In this document: one piece after another, positions 9,038 through 17,286 of the stretch
How positions within the stretch are numbered: position 1 is the stretch's first letter
How the letters are laid out: every line of letters begins with the position of its first letter
Assembly: GCA_040394635.1 (NCBI GenBank)
Contig: JBEBRW010000029.1
Location: 1 to 64,000 of the forward strand
DNA: 64,000 bases
Source: UBA5239 sp040394635
Lineage (GTDB): Bacteria; Verrucomicrobiota; Lentisphaeria; Victivallales; Victivallaceae
Direction of reading: 5' to 3'
Notes under the pieces: model-generated
What the model was told of the DNA's origin: nothing
Seen by the model: the letters and a program-made list of their open reading frames with translations, nothing else
The model's database searches: none
Position numbers and translations under genes: made by a program

Positions 9038-9475
9038 ATGAAAATGACATTATCACAGGCATTGAAGGAAAAGAACCGGATTGCGCATCAGCTGCAGCAG
9101 GCGATGCAGTTGATTCGCGAAGAAAATTCAAAAGACGCATCGCTGAAGCGCATTGTCAACGTAAGAAAGAAGTTAGAGGAAACCAAAGGTCTGGTCGCGG
9201 ACCTGGTCCGCTACAAATCGGCAATTGCTTATGGTAATGGAGGAATATTGAATGAAATGGCGGAGTTGTCGGAAACCAAGTCGCTGATTTGCGGGTTGAG
9301 GACCATCGATACCACAATCGTCAACAATTACAACAGTGTTTTGAATATCATTCGAATCAGAACCGTCCTGACCAAGGCGGATGTCCTGAACGAAATCGAT
9401 GCTTTGCAGAAACGTGCGGACGAGCTGCAGGACAAAATCGATGCTTACAACGCCCGCAATGAAATAGAGGTTTGA
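9038..9475 (+). CDS. DIP1984-like helical protein, first gene of the rtc operon
   Basis: This 145-aa protein is predicted to be all helical, with heptad-like stretches at about 5-60 and 112-138 (LTKADVLNEIDALQKRADELQDK). The plan resembles DIP1984/DUF6847 proteins: an N-terminal LSQALKEKNRIAHQLQQ helix, a middle region around NGGILNEMAELSETKSLI, and a C-terminal helix that pairs back. The resemblance is distant. AAGGAGGA at 9023-9030 gives a 7-base spacing to the ATG at 9038. It is the first gene behind the sigma-54 promoter, so it should be induced together with RtcA and RtcB. Function unknown; a role in RNA handling is inferred only from context. Confidence 0.72.
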   Translation: MKMTLSQALKEKNRIAHQLQQAMQLIREENSKDASLKRIVNVRKKLEETKGLVADLVRYKSAIAYGNGGILNEMAELSETKSLICGLRTIDTTIVNNYNSVLNIIRIRTVLTKADVLNEIDALQKRADELQDKIDAYNARNEIEV

Positions 9476-9480
9476 AAACG

Positions 9481-9680
9481 GAGTCGGCTGTTCAGTACCT
9501 CCTTCAGGAACGCTTAAAAAGGCGTTTACCATGGAAAAGATATCGATAGTGAGTTGTTAAAAGTTAAAATTTATGCTATTAATTCTTAAGATGAAAAACT
9601 CAAACGTCAAAACTTATATCGGTACCACGCAGCCAACACTGTTTTTGGCGGCCGGGGAGCAATCCCCGGCCGTGTTTTAC
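9481..9680 (+). ncRNA. Candidate structured RNA in the rtc operon
   Basis: The 231 bases between the DIP1984-like gene and rtcA hold no credible reading frame but show pairing potential. GGCTG (9486-9490) and GTACC (9495-9499) can pair with CAGCC (9630-9634) and GGTAC (9621-9625), giving two 5-bp helices around a symmetric 4x4 internal loop that closes a 120-base interior. Inside, 9509-9526 forms a 7-bp hairpin with an AAAA loop. Downstream, 9649-9672 forms a 10-bp GC-rich hairpin with a GCAA tetraloop. Known RtcR operons of other bacteria carry Y RNA-like or tRNA-like RNAs beside rtcBA. No tRNA T-loop motif was found here, so homology to those is not claimed. It could instead be an untranslated leader of rtcA. 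Confidence 0.4.
9649..9672 (+). terminator. GC-rich hairpin with GCAA tetraloop upstream of rtcA
   Basis: Ten base pairs (9649-9658 with 9663-9672) close a GNRA-type GCAA loop, followed by TGTTTTAC. It may act as a partial terminator, a processing site or the 3' end of the candidate RNA. The T-run is short, so full termination before rtcA is unlikely. Confidence 0.45.
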
Positions 9681-9706
9681 GCAAAATTAATAAGGAAATA
9701 AATAAT

Positions 9707-10726
9707 ATGATTGAAATCGATGGATCTTATGGTGAGGGCGGAGGACAGATTCTCCGCACCTCGCTCTCGCTGGCGGCGCTGACCGGACAGAAAGTCCATA
9801 TCTACAGCATCCGCAGCGGCCGCCGCAAACCGGGACTAATGCGCCAGCACCTGACCGCGCTGAACGCGGTGGCGGCCATCTGCGGAGCCGAAGTCAGCGG
9901 CGACCAGGCCGGGTCCATGGAAATCACCCTGGCCCCGGGCAAAATCCGGGGCGGTGATTACCGTTTCCCGGTGGGTACGGCGGGCAGCACGATCTTGATC
10001 GCGCAGACCGTGGTTCCACTGCTGCTCGCCGCCGACGGGAATTCTGCCGTCCGGATCGAGGGCGGCACCCATGCGGACATGGCGCCGATTTACGAGTATT
10101 TCGCGGAAGTTTTTCTGCCGCAGCTGCGCCGGATGGGAGCCGATGTGGAGTGCGCGCTGGACGGCTGCGGATTTTATCCGGCGGGCGGCGGCGCAATCAC
10201 TCTGAAGATCAAACCATGCAAAGAATGGAAGTGGCTGGAGCTGATGAAGCGCGGCGATGCGCTCGGACACGAGATCGTCTCCGTCAGCGCCAACATCGCG
10301 GAGAAAATCGGCGAAGCGGAGACTTCGCAAGTCGCGCGGCTGCTGAATTTGCCAGAAGCAAAAATCGTCAACCGCATGGAGAATTCGCCCGGCCCGGGCA
10401 ACGTGGTCTACGTAAAACTGAACTACAGCAAAATCGGCGAAATGGTCAGCATCTGCGGCGACCGCAACAAAACGCGGCAGGTCGTGGCCAAACAGGTAGC
10501 CAAGGGGGTCAGCGAATACCTGGCGGGGACCGCTCCGGTGGGGCCGTATCTGGCGGATCAGCTGCTGCTGCCGATGGCGATTGGCGCGGGGGGACGTTAC
10601 GAAACGTTCTTCCTCAGCAAGCATACCGAAACCAATATTGAAGTAATCAAGAAATTCCTGGAAGTCTCGATCGCCGTAACTCCGGGATCGAAAAACGGAC
10701 AACATATCATCGAGGTGATCAAATGA
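9707..10726 (+). CDS. rtcA: RtcA, RNA 3'-terminal phosphate cyclase
   Basis: The 339-aa protein matches RtcA throughout: IDGSYGEGGGQILRTSLSLA at the start, RKPGLMRQHLTAL, FPVGTAGSTILIAQTVVPLLL, GGTHADMAP and the C-terminal SKHTETNIEVI with the catalytic His at about 306, which is adenylylated in the family. RtcA uses ATP to convert RNA 3'-phosphate (and 2'-phosphate) ends to 2',3'-cyclic phosphate, the end type that RtcB can seal. AAGGAAAT lies a few bases before the ATG. The stop overlaps the rtcB start in an ATGA arrangement, so the two are translationally coupled. Confidence 0.97.
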   Translation: MIEIDGSYGEGGGQILRTSLSLAALTGQKVHIYSIRSGRRKPGLMRQHLTALNAVAAICGAEVSGDQAGSMEITLAPGKIRGGDYRFPVGTAGSTILIAQTVVPLLLAADGNSAVRIEGGTHADMAPIYEYFAEVFLPQLRRMGADVECALDGCGFYPAGGGAITLKIKPCKEWKWLELMKRGDALGHEIVSVSANIAEKIGEAETSQVARLLNLPEAKIVNRMENSPGPGNVVYVKLNYSKIGEMVSICGDRNKTRQVVAKQVAKGVSEYLAGTAPVGPYLADQLLLPMAIGAGGRYETFFLSKHTETNIEVIKKFLEVSIAVTPGSKNGQHIIEVIK

Positions 10727-11931
10727 AGTGGATCAAGCAAGAAAAGTCATATCGTATTCCCATCAAGTCGTGGTGTGAACATACCGAAGAAAGCGCCATG
10801 AAGCAGGCGCAGAACCTCGCCACCCATCCGGCTCTCGCCAAACACGTGGCGCTGATGCCGGACTGCCACAGCGGCTTCGGCATGCCCATCGGCGGCGTGA
10901 TCGCGGCGGACAACGCACTGCTGCCGAGCGCGGTGGGCGTGGACATCGGCTGCGGCATGGTGGCGGTGGAAACCGACCTGCCCGCCGAGCATTTCGCCGA
11001 CCTCCGGCTGCGCCGCGAGCTGCTGACCAAGCTCAAGGCGCGCATCCCGGTCGGCGAGGGCCAGTCGCACGACGACGCGCAGGAATGGGACGGCTTCGAG
11101 CGTTACGGCGCCGAGGGCGGCGATACTTCGCTGTGGCCCAGCAAGCTGGACCGCAAGAACCTCGGAAGCCTCGGCGGCGGTAACCACTTCATTGAACTGC
11201 AGAAGTCCGATGAAGGAGTGATTTACCTGATGCTGCACTCCGGGAGCCGCAACCTCGGCGCGCGTGTCGAGCAGTATTACCAGAAGCTCGCGGTGAAGTG
11301 GAACACCCGTTACCACGTCCAACTGTCGGACCCGCAACTGGCGTTCCTGCCTTACGAGTCGAAGGAAGGACAGGATTATTTCCGCGACATGCGCTACGCG
11401 CTCGATTACGCGCTGGAAAACCGCCGGCGGATGATGGCGGTGTTCAAGGAAGTACTGCACGAACTCGCCCCGCAGGCGAACTTCCTGCAGGAGGTGAACA
11501 TTCACCACAACTACGCGGCGCGCGAGGAGCACTTCGGCGAGAAATACATCATTCACCGCAAGGGTGCCACCAGCGCCAAAGAGGGCGAAATCGGCATCAT
11601 TCCGGGTTCGATGGGTACCGCCAGCTACATCGTCCGTGGAAAGGGTAATCCGGAGTCGTTCATGTCGTGTTCGCACGGCGCCGGACGGGTCATGAGCCGC
11701 ACACAGGCGTGCAAGACCCTGACCGTGGAAGAGTGCGACCGCGCCATGGAGGGAATTGCCCACGACCGCTGGCAGAAGTTCGATTCGCGGGCCCGCAAGG
11801 GCCAGAAGGGAATGCTGGACCTCTCGGAAGCGCCGCAGTCCTATAAGCAGATCGACGACGTCATCGCCGCCGAGCTCGACCTGATCGAGCCGCTGGTCCG
11901 GCTGACTCCGCTCGCCGTGCTGAAGGGCTGA
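10723..11931 (+). CDS. rtcB: RtcB, tRNA-splicing/RNA repair ligase
   Basis: The 402-aa protein has the RtcB metal-site motifs: PDCHSGFGMPIGGVIA, VDIGCGM (Cys about 77), LGGGNHFIE (His about 155), MLHSGSRNLG, NIHHNYA and SCSHGAGRVMSR, which holds the His guanylylated in the reaction (about 318). RtcB joins 2',3'-cyclic phosphate or 3'-phosphate RNA ends to 5'-OH ends using GTP and Mn2+. The length fits the short bacterial RtcB type. It is the last gene of the operon and is followed 13 bases later by a 12-bp terminator hairpin. Confidence 0.97.
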   Translation: MKWIKQEKSYRIPIKSWCEHTEESAMKQAQNLATHPALAKHVALMPDCHSGFGMPIGGVIAADNALLPSAVGVDIGCGMVAVETDLPAEHFADLRLRRELLTKLKARIPVGEGQSHDDAQEWDGFERYGAEGGDTSLWPSKLDRKNLGSLGGGNHFIELQKSDEGVIYLMLHSGSRNLGARVEQYYQKLAVKWNTRYHVQLSDPQLAFLPYESKEGQDYFRDMRYALDYALENRRRMMAVFKEVLHELAPQANFLQEVNIHHNYAAREEHFGEKYIIHRKGATSAKEGEIGIIPGSMGTASYIVRGKGNPESFMSCSHGAGRVMSRTQACKTLTVEECDRAMEGIAHDRWQKFDSRARKGQKGMLDLSEAPQSYKQIDDVIAAELDLIEPLVRLTPLAVLKG

Positions 11932-11944
11932 GAACTCAAAACAT

Positions 11945-11975
11945 GGACACGATGGACGATCAATCCATCGTGTCC
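11945..11975. terminator. Bidirectional terminator between rtcB and the carbonic anhydrase gene
   Basis: A 12-bp perfect stem (11945-11956 with 11964-11975) encloses a 7-base loop. CTTTTC follows on the plus strand, and a GTTTTG run follows on the minus strand. It separates two convergent genes that end at 11931 and 11981, so it can serve both. Confidence 0.8.
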
Positions 11976-11980
11976 GCTTT

Positions 11981-12751
11981 TCAATCTTCGAATTCTTTGG
12001 TTTCGCGGGAATCGTCGGCTTCGGCTTCTTTCAGGATTTTCGCGACGCGGTCGCTGTCCAGCCATTCGACTTTGCCCGAGCGGAGATCGTACACGCCCCC
12101 GGCCAGCATCACTTTGCCGGAACGAACCACTTTGCGGATGGCCGCGCTCCGTTCGAACAGCATTTTGATTTCATAGTAGACGTTTTCGCGAATGCAGAGG
12201 GCGAGCAGTTCCTGCTCTTCGAGATTCGGGTTTTTCTCGCGCACTTCCTTGACGACTTTGTGAATCGGTTTCAACAGCTCGGGAATGTTGCGTTCGAGTT
12301 TGTGCCCGCCCTTGACCACGGCGGTGACCGCTCCGCAATCGGAGTGCCCCAGCACCACGACCACCGGCGTATAAGCATGGTGAACACCGTATTCGATGCC
12401 GCCGATTTCATCGCCCTGGCAAATGTTGCCGGGTACGCGGACGACGAAAAGATCCATGATCCCCGCGTCGAAAATCAGCTCCAGCGGCACCCGCGAATCC
12501 GAACAGCCGAGCACGGTCGCCACCGCATAATCCCCCTGGCTCTTTTCCGACGCCAGCAGCCTGCGGTCCCCGGTAGCATTCGGATGCGAACATTTTTCCA
12601 CGGCAAAGCGCTCGTTGCCGTTTTTGAGCTCGGCGAAAATCTTCTCCGGCGCGGGCTTCCGGCTGAATTTATCCCCGTGGGGCGCTTCCGCGGCACAAAG
12701 GACAACGTTAAGGGCGGCAATGACGACGGTTACGGCAAAAATACGTTTCAT
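11981..12751 (-). CDS. Exported beta-class carbonic anhydrase
   Basis: The 256-aa product has a signal peptide (MKRIFAVTVVIAALNVVLCAAEA) and a complete beta-carbonic anhydrase domain. Zinc ligands are visible as Cys83 and Asp85/Arg87 in GCSDSR, and His136 and Cys139 in GHSDCGA. GNICQGDEIGGIEYG is also typical. It interconverts CO2 and bicarbonate, here probably in the periplasm. Start choice: the frame is open further upstream to 12880, but the ATG at 12751 has AAAGG upstream and begins exactly at the signal peptide. It stands alone, convergent with rtcB. Confidence 0.93.
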   Translation of the reverse strand: MKRIFAVTVVIAALNVVLCAAEAPHGDKFSRKPAPEKIFAELKNGNERFAVEKCSHPNATGDRRLLASEKSQGDYAVATVLGCSDSRVPLELIFDAGIMDLFVVRVPGNICQGDEIGGIEYGVHHAYTPVVVVLGHSDCGAVTAVVKGGHKLERNIPELLKPIHKVVKEVREKNPNLEEQELLALCIRENVYYEIKMLFERSAAIRKVVRSGKVMLAGGVYDLRSGKVEWLDSDRVAKILKEAEADDSRETKEFED

Positions 12752-12955
12752 GATGAATACCTTTCTGATCATCGGGTTTGATTTTCTCCATAACGGAAAA
12801 TTCACGGCAGGCAGGTTCTGATTGGGAAGATGTCGCTGGAAATTCCCTTTACGAAATTTCGACTTATTAATATACTGCAATATCCGTTATTTTCCAGCGA
12901 AGAAAAAATATTTCTGAGAAAGATCGTGCCCCCGGCCCCTTCGATACAAATGGTA

Positions 12956-15900
12956 TTATTTGAGTTTGAGGCGGTACACGTGGCGTTGAAGCGGCTGCCA
13001 GGTATCTTCCAGCCGGGAACTGGCGACAGGGCAGCTTCGATCTTCGAAGAGCACTTCCGCATTGCCGGCTTCCGGGATTTCGGAGAGATCGAATCTGGCG
13101 CTTACTGCATTGCGGGATTCATTGACACTGATCAGATAGAGGTATCCCTCGTGTTTTTTCACCGTAAATTTGATATTGTCCGAATTGCATGCGACATTCG
13201 GGGCATCCTCAAGGGAAATCAGGGTATCTTTCAGACGGTCAATTTCCTTGAAGAGGCGCGACAGGGTCACAAAAGAACTGCGGGCCTTGGGAAAGGCCGC
13301 CCAGTAACTGATGCCGCGAATGCCGTTGATGGCGCAGATATAAGCCATGTATTCGTGTTCCGCAGGCGTCATATCCCTGCTGGCATGAAAGGCATAGCCC
13401 GAGGCGAACAGTACGAACCAGCCGGGGCGCCCGTCCTCTTTGCCGAGCTCAAGAATCGACTTTGACGCATTATCGATGACTTGAACATTTGCCGACGGCG
13501 GATATGTATAGACGTCGAGCATCGGAATCTTGCCGGGGAAGTAGAGATCTTTTTCGATCACGTAGTTCATGCCGTGGCTGTTTTCCAGCATGATCACCGG
13601 GTGATAGGGATCAAGTTCCTGACCGTCCGCAATCGTCCGGTGTATTTCCTCCTGGTGCGTTCTGCCCCATTCGGTGGTGAAGGCTTCGTCATAAGTATAC
13701 CAGTTGAGAATTGCCGGATGATGCTTCAACTTATTGATGGCATCGGCGGTTTTTCCTTTTTTGGCGTGGACGTCGACTTCGAACATGACGCCGTATTTCT
13801 GCGCTGTTTCAAGCAGGGCTGGATTATTCACCAGCTCCTGGTAATTGTAGGTGTGGATGAAATTGACGCCGGATTTCCCGAGAAGCTCCACCAGCTCGGG
13901 CGTCAGTCCGCCTTCCCAGAAAAAGCCGAGAGGAAAAAACGGCTTTCCGTTGACCGTGGTAATGCGGCGAAAGCGGTCCAGCTTGACCTCATTTGCGGCG
14001 GGCGGAAGTTTCTGGAACCTGCTTTCCGCCTTGGCGATTTCCTTATCCCCGGCGAGCAGGCGTGCGGTCAGGCGGTAATCGCCGTTTGCCCATTTCACAA
14101 TGGGCAGATTTTTCTCAAAATCGCGCTTGGGAAGTTTTACTTTTTCCTGATGCACGACGCCGTTTTCCCCGGCTACTGTAATTTCCAGGGTCATTTTCTT
14201 GAGCAGTTCGTCATTCAGGTCCGCCTGGCCGCGGATCGTGAGTTCTTTTTCTTTCGTGTAATAGTCGTATTGAACCAATGCGGAAAGAATTTTTGCGGAA
14301 GATACTTTTTTGCCGGATGTGTACAACGGTGTTTTTCCGTCCAGAATCCTGGCCTCCATCAGGAACGTATCGCCGGGATTGGCCGCGACTTTGCCGAGGC
14401 TCAGGTTCCGGGAAGATTGATTGGGCAGATCGAGGGTCCGGGTGAGCTCGGTTATGGTTTTCCCTTTCAGGTCTTTCAGGTTGCAGTTAACGGTCAATTT
14501 CCGGTCTTTGCCGGTATTGTTGAATACCTGGACGGAGAGTTCGCCCTGCCCCTCGCCCGCATACAGGATCGCCGCATTGCGGATTCCCGTGAGATACTGC
14601 TTCTGAACATCTTCGCCGATGGTGAGCTGTCCGAAACGGAGTGGCGAATGGAACCTGCCATAGGTGGGCGCCCAACAGGAGATCTCATTGGCGCGCGGAT
14701 TGTTGCGGCAGAGGTTGAAGCCCCAGAGCGGGCCGTTGCTGTAGTCGATCCCCAGATCTCCGAAGGGCAGGAATACCTCGGCGGTCCAGCCTGAATTGTC
14801 GGGCTTTTTCGCGGTTTTCACCTGCCAGCTTCCGTTCCACCCGGAGTCCCCGATATTGGCGTCGTATTGCACGCCGTCGGCATTGAATCCGAGATGATGA
14901 TAGGTGCCGCGCGTGAGTTTGGAATCGAGAAAAATTTCAAAAGACGGATCGGTCCACACGTACTCGTCGCGCTGCTTTTTGCCGCAGACAATTTGATCCG
15001 TGTTGGCTTCCACGGCATCAATGCCGATATAGATGCCCTGCACGGTATAGAAAATCTTTGCCGTGGCTTTTTCCTTGACCCCTTTGCCGGAAACGGATTT
15101 CAGTTCCACGGCGGGAACCTTGCTCCATACGGCATCCGCCAGCCTGCCGTCCAGGACGGGAGATTCCTCAAGCTGCGGCGTCTTTAACACCGGAACATCA
15201 AAGAGCTGTTTTTCCACATTCCCCTCGTGAACGGTCAATGTTTTGTCGGCATTGGCCAGCTGAAACGGGGTGGCATTTTCGCTGTTTTCCAGCTGGACGG
15301 CGTCGATCCAGATCACTCCTTTGTTCAACATGGCAAGATACAGCATATCGCCATACAGCGTTGCATTGCTCCTGGTATAGATGATATCATACCGTTGCCA
15401 TTCTTCCGTAAGCGTAAACTCCTTGCCGGCTTTATCGTAGGGCGGCTGCTGGAACACAGTGTACATCCGTACTTTCACTCCGGACCGGTCGGCTTTCAGA
15501 TAAGCCGAATAGGTATACTGCGAACCGGCCTTGCTGCCGAAATTACAGGAGGTCAGCACCAGCGACAGATCAACCGGCTGATCCTTGATATTTTCAATGC
15601 GCATACTGCGTTTGCCGTGCCATGCGGTACTGTCGTCGGTCCTGAAATACTGCCGCCATTTATCATGGTTCAGTGCCCAATACGGGTCCGCAATGCCCCA
15701 GTGGCGAACGCCCCAGTAATCCGCCAGGCCGTCGAGCGTACACTCCTCGAAACTGGCATTCAACGCGATATTCGGGGAATCGTTCTGCGCCGGAGCCGCC
15801 GCGCCGGTTTTATATACCACAATCCTCAGGTCATCGACCTCAATTTGATTGTTGTAAGTATAAAGTGAGATATTTTCGCTGCCTTCCGGAAATGTTTCCG

Positions 15901-16390
15901 TATTTGCCACCTGTTTGCCGTCCACCTTGACCGTCAGCCGGGGACCGTTGACCGATACGGCAAACGTCGTCCATGGCGAATCGGGCGCGGGCGTCACCGG
16001 CCTGTCGAAAGCCACCCCGAAAGCGGCATGGATCTTCTGCGAGGGTATCCAGTAAATCAGGTTTTTGCCCCGGCTGTAAATACGGTTCGCATCCTTGCCC
16101 TTTCCGAAGATCAATCCGAAATGGTTATCCGGGACGACGAATTGCAGACTGCGGACCTTGAACTCAATATCGTACGCGTTCCAGTCTTTGCTGTGGATCG
16201 TGATATTGAAAGCTCCTCTGGTATCTTTGGAGCGGATAACGCCATCGGTGATTTGCCAGCCCGCATCCGCCTTGATTTCAGGCGGCAGTTTGGTTGCGGA
16301 AAAATCCGCATTGATAATTTTAAGCTCATCCTGTCCCAGGCAAACCAACGGCAGCAACATCGTCGCTGCAATCATTTTCCAGATCATCAT
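12956..16390 (-). CDS. Large secreted glycan-active protein with TIM-barrel-like domain
   Basis: The 1144-aa protein has a signal peptide (about 1-19), a LamG/3-keto-disaccharide hydrolase-like beta-jelly roll (about 20-195, INADFSATKLPPEI), a CBM4/9-like module (about 205-375, NASFEECTLDGLADYWG) and a CBM9-like module (about 405-575, SPVLDGRLADAVWSKVPAV). An Ig-like stretch (about 590-795) precedes a TIM-barrel-like domain (about 805-1050, VNGKPFFPLGFFWEGG, NWYTYDEAF, MLDVYTYPP) and a short beta tail. The Asp-Glu in NWYTYDEAF is where acid/base residues sit in related barrels, but I cannot assign a GH family. AAGGA lies 6 bases before the ATG at 16390. It follows a pseudopilin gene by 28 bases, like the 3.0-7.3 kb pair. 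Confidence 0.82.
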   Translation of the reverse strand: MMIWKMIAATMLLPLVCLGQDELKIINADFSATKLPPEIKADAGWQITDGVIRSKDTRGAFNITIHSKDWNAYDIEFKVRSLQFVVPDNHFGLIFGKGKDANRIYSRGKNLIYWIPSQKIHAAFGVAFDRPVTPAPDSPWTTFAVSVNGPRLTVKVDGKQVANTETFPEGSENISLYTYNNQIEVDDLRIVVYKTGAAAPAQNDSPNIALNASFEECTLDGLADYWGVRHWGIADPYWALNHDKWRQYFRTDDSTAWHGKRSMRIENIKDQPVDLSLVLTSCNFGSKAGSQYTYSAYLKADRSGVKVRMYTVFQQPPYDKAGKEFTLTEEWQRYDIIYTRSNATLYGDMLYLAMLNKGVIWIDAVQLENSENATPFQLANADKTLTVHEGNVEKQLFDVPVLKTPQLEESPVLDGRLADAVWSKVPAVELKSVSGKGVKEKATAKIFYTVQGIYIGIDAVEANTDQIVCGKKQRDEYVWTDPSFEIFLDSKLTRGTYHHLGFNADGVQYDANIGDSGWNGSWQVKTAKKPDNSGWTAEVFLPFGDLGIDYSNGPLWGFNLCRNNPRANEISCWAPTYGRFHSPLRFGQLTIGEDVQKQYLTGIRNAAILYAGEGQGELSVQVFNNTGKDRKLTVNCNLKDLKGKTITELTRTLDLPNQSSRNLSLGKVAANPGDTFLMEARILDGKTPLYTSGKKVSSAKILSALVQYDYYTKEKELTIRGQADLNDELLKKMTLEITVAGENGVVHQEKVKLPKRDFEKNLPIVKWANGDYRLTARLLAGDKEIAKAESRFQKLPPAANEVKLDRFRRITTVNGKPFFPLGFFWEGGLTPELVELLGKSGVNFIHTYNYQELVNNPALLETAQKYGVMFEVDVHAKKGKTADAINKLKHHPAILNWYTYDEAFTTEWGRTHQEEIHRTIADGQELDPYHPVIMLENSHGMNYVIEKDLYFPGKIPMLDVYTYPPSANVQVIDNASKSILELGKEDGRPGWFVLFASGYAFHASRDMTPAEHEYMAYICAINGIRGISYWAAFPKARSSFVTLSRLFKEIDRLKDTLISLEDAPNVACNSDNIKFTVKKHEGYLYLISVNESRNAVSARFDLSEIPEAGNAEVLFEDRSCPVASSRLEDTWQPLQRHVYRLKLK

Positions 16391-16418
16391 TTCTATCCTT
16401 GTTAAAAAAATTACACGA

Positions 16419-17171
16419 CTATTCGAGCCAGTTCGCTTTGCCGCCGAAACCGGTTGTGCTTCTTATCCCCCAGCGGGCACATAATTCCTTCGGTGCCGCG
16501 TTGAAGGGCGCAACGATCTTGTTTTCAGAATAGTTGTACCTTGCCGCATGACCATCCACATGGGCGAAAATACCGCCTTGCGAATGCCGTTTTCCCGGGA
16601 GATAGCCCCCCTCATACCCGTTTATCAGCATGTCATAGGACAAATTCCCGTCGCTGTCGCCAAAAGAAATCACCGTGGAGGGTTGTTTGACCTTGCTGAC
16701 TTTAGCCGATCTTCTCAAGTCCGTGGCTCCCGAAGCGCCCTGCGCCGGATTGCCGGTCTGCCAGTAACCAAGCCAAATATTGTAGCCGTAGGGAATGCTA
16801 TTGTATCCGACATCTTTGCCAATTCGGTCCGAGGATGGACAATAAAAAACCTTATCCGTCTGATAAGTGAGCGTATTATACAAAACCTTCGCGCCGGTAA
16901 TCTCGCCTTTTACCTGGACAAACCAGAACCGGTACACATCGCCGCGGGCGTCATCCCCGCTGAACATCCAGTCGTCATTGTTCATCGTATACTGAATAAA
17001 AGCAACCCCGATTTGTTTCATATTGGAGGTGCAATTGGCGGCCTTGCCTTTTTCCCGCGCCGCATTCAGCGCCGGCAGCAGCATGGCGGCCAGGATCGCA
17101 ATGATCGCGATCACCACGAGGAGCTCGATGAGCGTAAAAATTTTCTTATAATCTTTGTGCCGATTAAACAT
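16419..17171 (-). CDS. Pseudopilin with prepilin-type N-terminal signal
   Basis: The 250-aa protein begins MFNRHKDYKKI-F-TLIELLVVIAIIAI, a prepilin peptidase signal with the conserved Glu at position +5 after cleavage. NAAREKGKAANCTSNMKQIG and a late HVDGHAARYNY segment place it with DUF1559-like pseudopilins. AAGGAG with 8-base spacing precedes the start, the same arrangement as the pseudopilin at 3051. It is the first gene of a two-gene unit with the large glycan-active protein and is divergent from a PocR-type AraC regulator. Assembly into a pilus or secretion apparatus is not shown. Confidence 0.9.
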   Translation of the reverse strand: MFNRHKDYKKIFTLIELLVVIAIIAILAAMLLPALNAAREKGKAANCTSNMKQIGVAFIQYTMNNDDWMFSGDDARGDVYRFWFVQVKGEITGAKVLYNTLTYQTDKVFYCPSSDRIGKDVGYNSIPYGYNIWLGYWQTGNPAQGASGATDLRRSAKVSKVKQPSTVISFGDSDGNLSYDMLINGYEGGYLPGKRHSQGGIFAHVDGHAARYNYSENKIVAPFNAAPKELCARWGIRSTTGFGGKANWLE

Positions 17172-17286
17172 TTTCCAGTCTCCTTTGAAAGGTAAAAAAT
17201 CTGCCTATGTCATCTATTATACTTGCATTTCGATAATTTTATTATATATTCAATGCTATGTTTTATATAAAAATAGCTGATTTTGT

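Noticed and set aside
9476..9706. tRNA-like or classical Y RNA in the rtc operon
   Set aside because: No T-loop GGTTCRA motif, acceptor pairing or Ro60 gene; only a general structured RNA is supported.
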